Under the pieces are notes generated by a model. The model had not been told where the DNA came from. It did not search any database and saw only the letters and a list, made by a program, of their open reading frames with translations. Below, in pieces: positions 58,403 to 64,000 of a DNA stretch of 64,000 nt (position 1 is the first letter of the stretch; each line of letters starts with the position of its first letter). Made by a program: the position numbers and the translations under genes. This DNA is from Dentipellis sp. KUC8613 (Eukaryota > Basidiomycota > Agaricomycetes > Russulales > Hericiaceae): the NCBI GenBank assembly GCA_002286715.1, contig NSJX01000016.1:318030-382029 (forward strand). Direction: 5' to 3'.

Positions 58403-58715
58403 AAACTGCTTCACCACTCATATCGTACCAGGGACTAGGGATACCCTTATATCGTTACAATACCACTCTGTATTATCTGTACCACCATGCGCATCTAGAC
58501 CACTTGTGTAAAGGACGCTGAGAAGCTCAGAACCGCGCGGCGAAGTTGAGAACAGTGCGAAGTTCGGAATCGCGCGAAGTCAAGTCGAGATGGCGTGCGG
58601 CAGATCACACGTCCGTCCGAACCAGGGATCCCGTAGAGAGCAGTATATGTCATCCTTATTATGGATAAAGATGCTAAGACCGTACTAATACATAGAGCAT
58701 AAAAACGTACATCCC
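58403..58715. other. Convergent intergenic stretch
   Basis: About 310 bp between the stop of paralog C (+) and that of protoporphyrinogen oxidase (-). A GCGAAGTTGAG/GCGAAGTTCGG-type imperfect repeat occurs near 58540-58570. Nothing else is seen. Confidence 0.45.
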
Positions 58716-60430
58716 CTAGAGCACGAAGTCACCCTGGCGAACAATCTCCCTCGCCGCCTCCCGACCAGCCTTGATACAGTCCGACATACTGACACCGCCC
58801 ACGCCGGCGCCAATAATCTTCAGCCGGCCGCTCCAATCCTCCTGTAGTACCTTGCGCATCTCAGCAACCCGATCTAGATGCCCTGGCAGGTATGTCGGAA
58901 TACTGCTCGCGTTCCGGTGAAGTTTGTGGTACACAGGCTTGGGAAGAATGGTGCCAAGATGAACGCTTAGTTGTGTGAGCACTTCATCAACGTCGATCTC
59001 TGCAGAGGAGAGCGGATAGGGACCGCCGAGCATCGCTGTCATCTTGACGAATTTGACTTCGTCCGCAGGACTGCTGCTTCCTTCAACCAGAACGGAATAA
59101 TCCTGCGCTGCTAGACTTGCTGTGTCGAATACCACGCCCAGTATGCCCGGAGTTTTGGACTCGCCTTCACCTTGGGTGTCGTAGCCGGCCTCGGGTCGTG
59201 GAATGAGATACCCAAAACCAGGAGGGTGGAGGGGTTCCTTGAGATGGGCTATAGCGAAGACAAGATTGAGCACCATAACCGTAGCAAATGGATTGACCGT
59301 TAGGTGGGGCACAGAGGTCGGCGAAGGGAGGAGTGTCGACAAGACAGGAAGAGGCAGGGCCGAGATGACATGAGATGCTTGCACAGTTTCACCGTTCGCA
59401 AGCCGAATCTGTGGTGACATCTCAGGACCTGTTCAAGAAACGAAGGGCACCAACGTACCTCGAAGAGGTTTGTCTCGCTGTCTAGACTCGCGCCCGCTAC
59501 ATCGACGCCAGTCTTGAGCTCTACTCTCGGCTTCTCCTCCAAGGCGTGCACTAACGCAGTGATCAGCTCCTCGATCCCATCGCGGAACGAGAACACTGCA
59601 GCGTTCTTCATCGTCTTGTCCCACTCCTCGTCCTCAAAACCCAGTTCCCATCCTTCCTCGTCGTCCCTGTTCTTCGCGCTCTCCTGCCTCAGCTTCGCCT
59701 CCGCGCCCCACCACGATGGCGGACCCATTTCTCCCCAAATCACACTACCTCGACCTACCTCTTCCGCAGCCCACATACTCGGGAACGCCGCCCGCACGCT
59801 CAATTTCCTCGAATCCGCGCCATATATCCCGTGGACCAGCGCGCTGCCCATCACCCGCGCAAACTGTTCTCCGAAGCGCCTGGTGAAGAACGCATCGACG
59901 GATTCATCCTGCAAGCCCTCCGGGCGGTTTGCCGCGCCGAAGGTTTCTTTCACGACGGCTCCAAGGAGAAGGGAACTGAGAGGCGAGGTAAAGAGCGAGA
60001 GTATTGATGACGGAAGGACTTGGAGCCCTGGTGTGGGTGGGACATGGAGGAATCGGTTTCGAGCAGCGGGCGATGAGCGCAGAGCAGTGACGACATGCGA
60101 CTGCAGTTTCAGTAGATTGACCTATAGCCATGTCAAAATATACAGATCAGTTTGTGCAAACGATGATACGAAATCGCGACGCACCAGCTCAACCACCGGC
60201 TTCGCGTTTGCTCTGAACGTTCTTGGCCCTGTCTCCAACAAGATGCTCGCCTTGTGCCCATCCGCATCCTCTACCTCCACGCGCTCGCTGCGCAACCACC
60301 CACCCAGACGCGGCTGCTTCTCCAGCAGTGTAATCCGTGCATTCGGGTGCAAGCGCGCAAGGTGAAACGCTGCAGAGAGGCCGGTCACGCCACCCCCAAG
60401 GATGGCGATATGGGGCGTTGCGGAGGACAT
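58716..60430 (-). CDS. HEM14: Protoporphyrinogen IX oxidase
   Basis: Three exons (60430-60185, 60121-59459, 59408-58716) give 533 aa. It oxidises protoporphyrinogen IX to protoporphyrin IX on the mitochondrial inner membrane, the penultimate step of heme synthesis, using FAD and O2. The N-terminal dinucleotide fold is ILGGGVTGLSAAFHLAR followed by LLEKQPRLGGWL. TGPRTFR, SVDAFFTRRFG, ALVHGIYGAD and GDFVL-type C-terminal FAD contacts (IIGAGVGGVSMSDCIKAGRE) are diagnostic of the eukaryotic enzyme. There is no classical cleavable presequence, as is common for this protein. Heme supply links it functionally to P450s such as the one at 18.2 kb, without any positional significance. Confidence 0.93.
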
Positions 60431-63400
60431 TTGCAAGTCCGATGCGTCGACGTCGATGTTCTGATGGGCGCAGCCTTTCCGTCACTGATGACGGCCAGCA
60501 GAGATAGCTGAGGTCGACGTATGCGTCGTGAGAGCTTCGCACATACCGTGGCAGCGGAGATGCTCACTTGTCCTCTGGCCTGGCCGCGGCCGGGTTCTCG
60601 ATTCTTAGGTCTGCTGCAGCGTTTTACTATACATGCAGGCGCGCTGATCTCCCCTCGTTTATACTCAAGGCTAGCCTTGGAATGCAACAACTTTGAAATT
60701 GGTATTGTACGTACACGTACTGACGGCTGCGCAGAGGACGAACACGGAGCAATCATAATTCCTGCTGCCTCGAGCTCAGCCAGAAACTTCCAGGACCGCC
60801 CCGGTATCAATGGCGAGTGTCGTACTTTTTCACAGCCGCTCTAAAAGCCGCATCCCAAGCTAGTCCCCTGCTGGCTATCCCCAATGGAGGTGGGCGTTCT
60901 GGAGTGGTTTGAGTTTCACCGTCTCTGACCCTTTATTTTGATTTTAGATTCAGGCCGCTCCCACCGTTGGTGCACGTTGTATACATGGACGTTCCACCCC
61001 CGACAGTGAGCGGAGTGCTTGTTAGGCATCCAGAACCCGGCGGTCGGGATGATTCCGCAGCTGGAGGGATCCACGAGTATGTATTTTGGGTCTACGTCGC
61101 CTCCCTCCCCTTCACCCATCTTACCAGGCCACGAGGCCGTACAGCCGTCCATTCATCCCCCCCAATGTCCAAACCTATCCACCAAGTCCGCCGACCTGTG
61201 TGTTCGGTCGCACCAGGCGGTCGGCGCGCTAGTGGCCGCAGTTTCTGGAACCTATGTACGCGGCTACAGTCTAGTATCACCACCAAATACGACACTACCC
61301 CAACGTCTCAGACCATCTCACGCGGCATTACGACCTGCGTTACTCTCCGCCGGCCACCACTTGCATCTGCATACATATACATGGACCCATGTACTCACTG
61401 TAGACGCTTGCTATAATAGGATATATGTTCGAAGGATCTGCGATGTTTCAGATTGTTTCATCGAAGTAACTGAGTGGCACAACTGTACCCCAACACTCGC
61501 CAGTCGAACGAATATGACTAGCCTCACGTCTCCACATTTATCTATGTCGCCGCAGGCGCACAGTGGTCGCAAGACCATGCGCAGCGTCATCCAGCGCCAA
61601 CTTGCGCAAAGTCAAACCATGACTCCATGTCGGGCCCAATCGACGACACACGCATGTTGACGTTCACACAGGGAGTTACGAAACAAAGAACTGTATGTAT
61701 TTTATCATAAAACGACAAGCTTGAATACACGATACTAGAAACTGCGACAGCGCCAGGGCCATGGCCCTCCGCCCAGCCACTCTCCACAGCACCAAACCAC
61801 GACACAGCTCCACCGCCACCGCACAACGTCCACAATCCAACTTCTCGGACAAAATTAGACCACCTTGTTATCGACTCCACGATCAGCGAAGCAAAGTGTA
61901 GGATAGATGATGAGCCGGGAGTAAGATATGCAGACGGGGGGAGTTGGGGAGGGTGGGATGAAGATGCGATGATGTACAATTGCGGTGCGACAGACTTGTT
62001 AATTTTGAAATTGATGTTGATGTTGATATGTACGGTAAGTCTGTGCGGATGATGCTTTGGGATTGGCGAGGGGGGAAGGGAGTAGGAACCAGACGTTGAA
62101 AGAGACGAGATCGAGGGAAAATCTATCTTGACAATAAAGTTGAAGGAGTGTGATGGTTGCATAGATGTGTGTACAGGAAACGGAAGGGGGACCAGAGAGG
62201 TGTGCCGAGATAAGATATTTACAGATCCGGGCGAGGGCGTCGTCAACAAGGAACAGTCGACGACGCGCTGAGGAACGCAACCGGAGGCAGGCTCTCATGG
62301 TCGAAGCAATGCGCATAGGTGAGGGCGATGGAGTAGGGGGTATGCGTATACGCGAGACGATAGAGACAAGAAGGCTGTAGAAAAAAGATTAGCGTATGCG
62401 AGCGCAGAACCAGGGATATACTCACAGCAATAACCAGAAACTTACACCCTACGAAAAAAAAAACTGCCCGAACAAAACCGCGTCCGACCATAAGCAGTGA
62501 CCGAAGATAAATACCGGAGACGTGCACCAAAAGAAAAGGGCACGTCTCCATCCCGTAGAAAAACACTATGCACAGAAATTGAAGTGAATAACTTGGGAAA
62601 ACGGAAGCTGATGGTGGAAGGCGGGATGAACGTATGCGACGTTGTGAAGGGGGAAAAGAGAAGGGATATCGAGTACTTGATACACTGGTAGCAACCACCA
62701 CAGATTAACATCTGCGCGGAGCACAAACAGAAATGAAATAGTAATCCAAGCACCGGCAATGGAAAGATGGGTGCAAGGAAAGGATAGATTACGTGAAGGG
62801 GAAGACGTAGCACTAATAAGGGTTCAAGATCCAAGAACAAGCGGGGTGCCCGGCCAAACGAGGAAACAATAATCCTGGTCGACAACGGCGAATGCCTGCA
62901 ACAGTGACACAGGCGGTCGATCCAAGGAGACATATAAATAAGCAGGCCGATGACCGCAATGACCGATGTAATATATAGACGCGACGACTTGCAAACGTGA
63001 TAGGCGGGAGGATTTATAGTATTTTGCATTTGATGTTGTTCGTTCGTGTCGCTCTTGTGTTACAACCATGGGTGCCTCGCTCTAAATTTGTGGAGAGGGC
63101 CGTGGTGGAAATGCCGATGCGGGTGCGAGAGCATGCGAGTGCCGATGTATGGAAACATTGATAACCGAGATGGAGAAGGAGAGACTGAATAAAAAGAGAG
63201 TCGGGTGGAAGGGGTGATCCCAGAGTCTAGAGGGTCGAAAAGACTGTGAGGCATTGATTTGTGGGATCGCAAGCAGTTCCCATCGACCATCGAGGAATGA
63301 ATATCGATGTCGAACCCGACTGAGCGTGAGGTGTCCTATGCGTGTAACCTTGACCGATGATATAACCGTGTTGCAAATGAGCGTGCGGGGGATCTAGAGG

Positions 63401-63692
63401 GTTGAACCGAAAGGGTTGAAGTGATACAATATAACCACAGAAAGCGAGGATAGCCAACGTCGAATGAATAATGATATCGCGAAAATGAAGGTCCCGGCGC
63501 GTTGGCGCCAGGCAACGATATGTACTAGAAAAGGGGATTCTGCGTCGACGCCAGGCCAAGCTGGTGGTGATTTTGGAGACTGAGGCAATTGCGTTCGGAA
63601 AAACCCTGATAGATCTATTGGATGTATGATGAGAAGAACTCGACTTCAGTGAGAGGACAGCTTACCTCTACGCCCATATGGTACGACAACAT
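60431..63692. other. 3.2-kb stretch without a recognised gene
   Basis: This interval includes the protoporphyrinogen oxidase promoter and the 3' flank of the gene at the window's end. Minus-strand ORFs (61587-62249, 62243-62701, 62442-63029) are Ser/Pro/His/Phe-rich, lack domains and match the C/T-rich composition of that strand, so they may be part of a long 3' UTR. No tRNA or repeat array is seen. Confidence 0.5.
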
Positions 63693-64000
63693 TCAAAACG
63701 ACAACCCAAACGCCGGTGGAGGGAGTTCGTCCGGGCTCGGCGAGTTCTGGAAGTTCGAGCTCGCGAAGAAACCGGGCTGGCCCTCCTTCTTGGCCGACCT
63801 GTTCGACGGAGGGGGCGTGGACACCAAGGAAGGGACACGCTGCCTCTGGGGCAGAAGACCAACGAGAGCCTTGAGCTCGATCGAGGCGTCAGACGAGGAC
63901 GACGAGGAACTGTCTTCGTCCATCGACATGTTGAAGACGCTCTCGCTAGGATACCTTTGGTGGCGGCGCTTCCTGTCTGGGGAGGGCGTCGAGGTCGGCG
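63693..64000 (-). CDS. C-terminal part of a protein with an Edc1/PNRC-type decapping motif (partial)
   Basis: The frame is open from the window edge to TGA at 63695-63693, about 102 residues. The 5' part of the gene lies beyond 64000. The sequence is Ser/Pro/Arg-rich with an Asp/Ser acidic patch (MDEDSSSSSSSDAS) and ends FFASSNFQNSPSPDELPPPAFGLSF-like: an aromatic-Ala-x-x-x-Phe core, then SPxPxxLPxPxF. That spacing resembles the short linear motif of Edc1/Edc2 and PNRC proteins that binds Dcp1 and stimulates mRNA decapping. The rest is unstructured, as in those proteins. The assignment rests on one short motif and is tentative. Confidence 0.5.
   Translation of the reverse strand, partial: PTSTPSPDRKRRHQRYPSESVFNMSMDEDSSSSSSSDASIELKALVGLLPQRQRVPSLVSTPPPSNRSAKKEGQPGFFASSNFQNSPSPDELPPPAFGLSF

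Noticed and set aside
1..64000. tRNA, rRNA and CRISPR-like structures
   Set aside because: A scan for B-box words, rRNA-like conserved stretches and regularly spaced repeats with unique spacers gave nothing convincing. The tandem arrays present have no unique spacers.

Overview
This window is nuclear DNA of a filamentous basidiomycete, most likely an Agaricomycete. Genes are dense and sit on both strands. Nearly every gene is cut by 45-90 nt GT-AG introns. Several proteins belong to families typical of mushrooms and wood decayers: a macrophage-activating-glycoprotein-like GPI protein, a Xi/omega glutathione transferase, a CYP53-type P450 and a UbiA-type membrane prenyltransferase/cyclase. I saw no prokaryotic operon, CRISPR array, rRNA or tRNA. 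All exon models were spliced by hand from the sequence and checked for an unbroken frame; none is backed by transcript data.

Layout. 1-5.7 kb is repeat-rich and gene-poor: a 19-bp satellite, a ~52-bp GC-rich minisatellite, an Epl1-like gene fragment, a 128-bp minisatellite and an ORF made of 17-residue repeats. 5.7-16 kb holds a glutathionyl-hydroquinone reductase-type GST (-), an IST1-TBC fusion gene (+), PIG-H (-) and the GPI-anchored glycoprotein (-). 18-25 kb holds the P450 (+), two convergent members of an uncharacterised membrane-protein family, and the DNA primase small subunit (-). 25-33.3 kb holds a secreted S41-family peptidase (+), a GC-rich gap, and a divergent pair: a sorbitol/xylitol-type dehydrogenase (-) and a KduD-like short-chain dehydrogenase (+). 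After a 3-kb gap, 36-54 kb holds malic enzyme (-), a large ABCC transporter (-), tRNA-dihydrouridine synthase 1 (+), a p24 cargo receptor (-), a galactonate-dehydratase-like enzyme (+), a decayed UbiA fragment and an intact UbiA gene (+). 55-64 kb holds a PWI/SR splicing protein (-), a third member of the membrane-protein family (+), protoporphyrinogen oxidase (-) and the 3' end of a gene with an Edc1/PNRC-like decapping motif (-).

Functional links are loose, as expected for a eukaryotic locus. PIG-H and a GPI-anchored substrate-type protein are adjacent. The two sugar-type oxidoreductases share a 417-bp divergent promoter. Malic enzyme, galactonate dehydratase and the two dehydrogenases are all carbon-metabolism genes.

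The most interesting observations are: a three-member family of small single-pass membrane proteins with four conserved blocks and an intron at the same place in all three; an IST1-TBC fusion in which retention of one intron would end the protein exactly at the 3' splice site; and a ~240-bp dispersed repeat lying just upstream of two unrelated genes in the same orientation.
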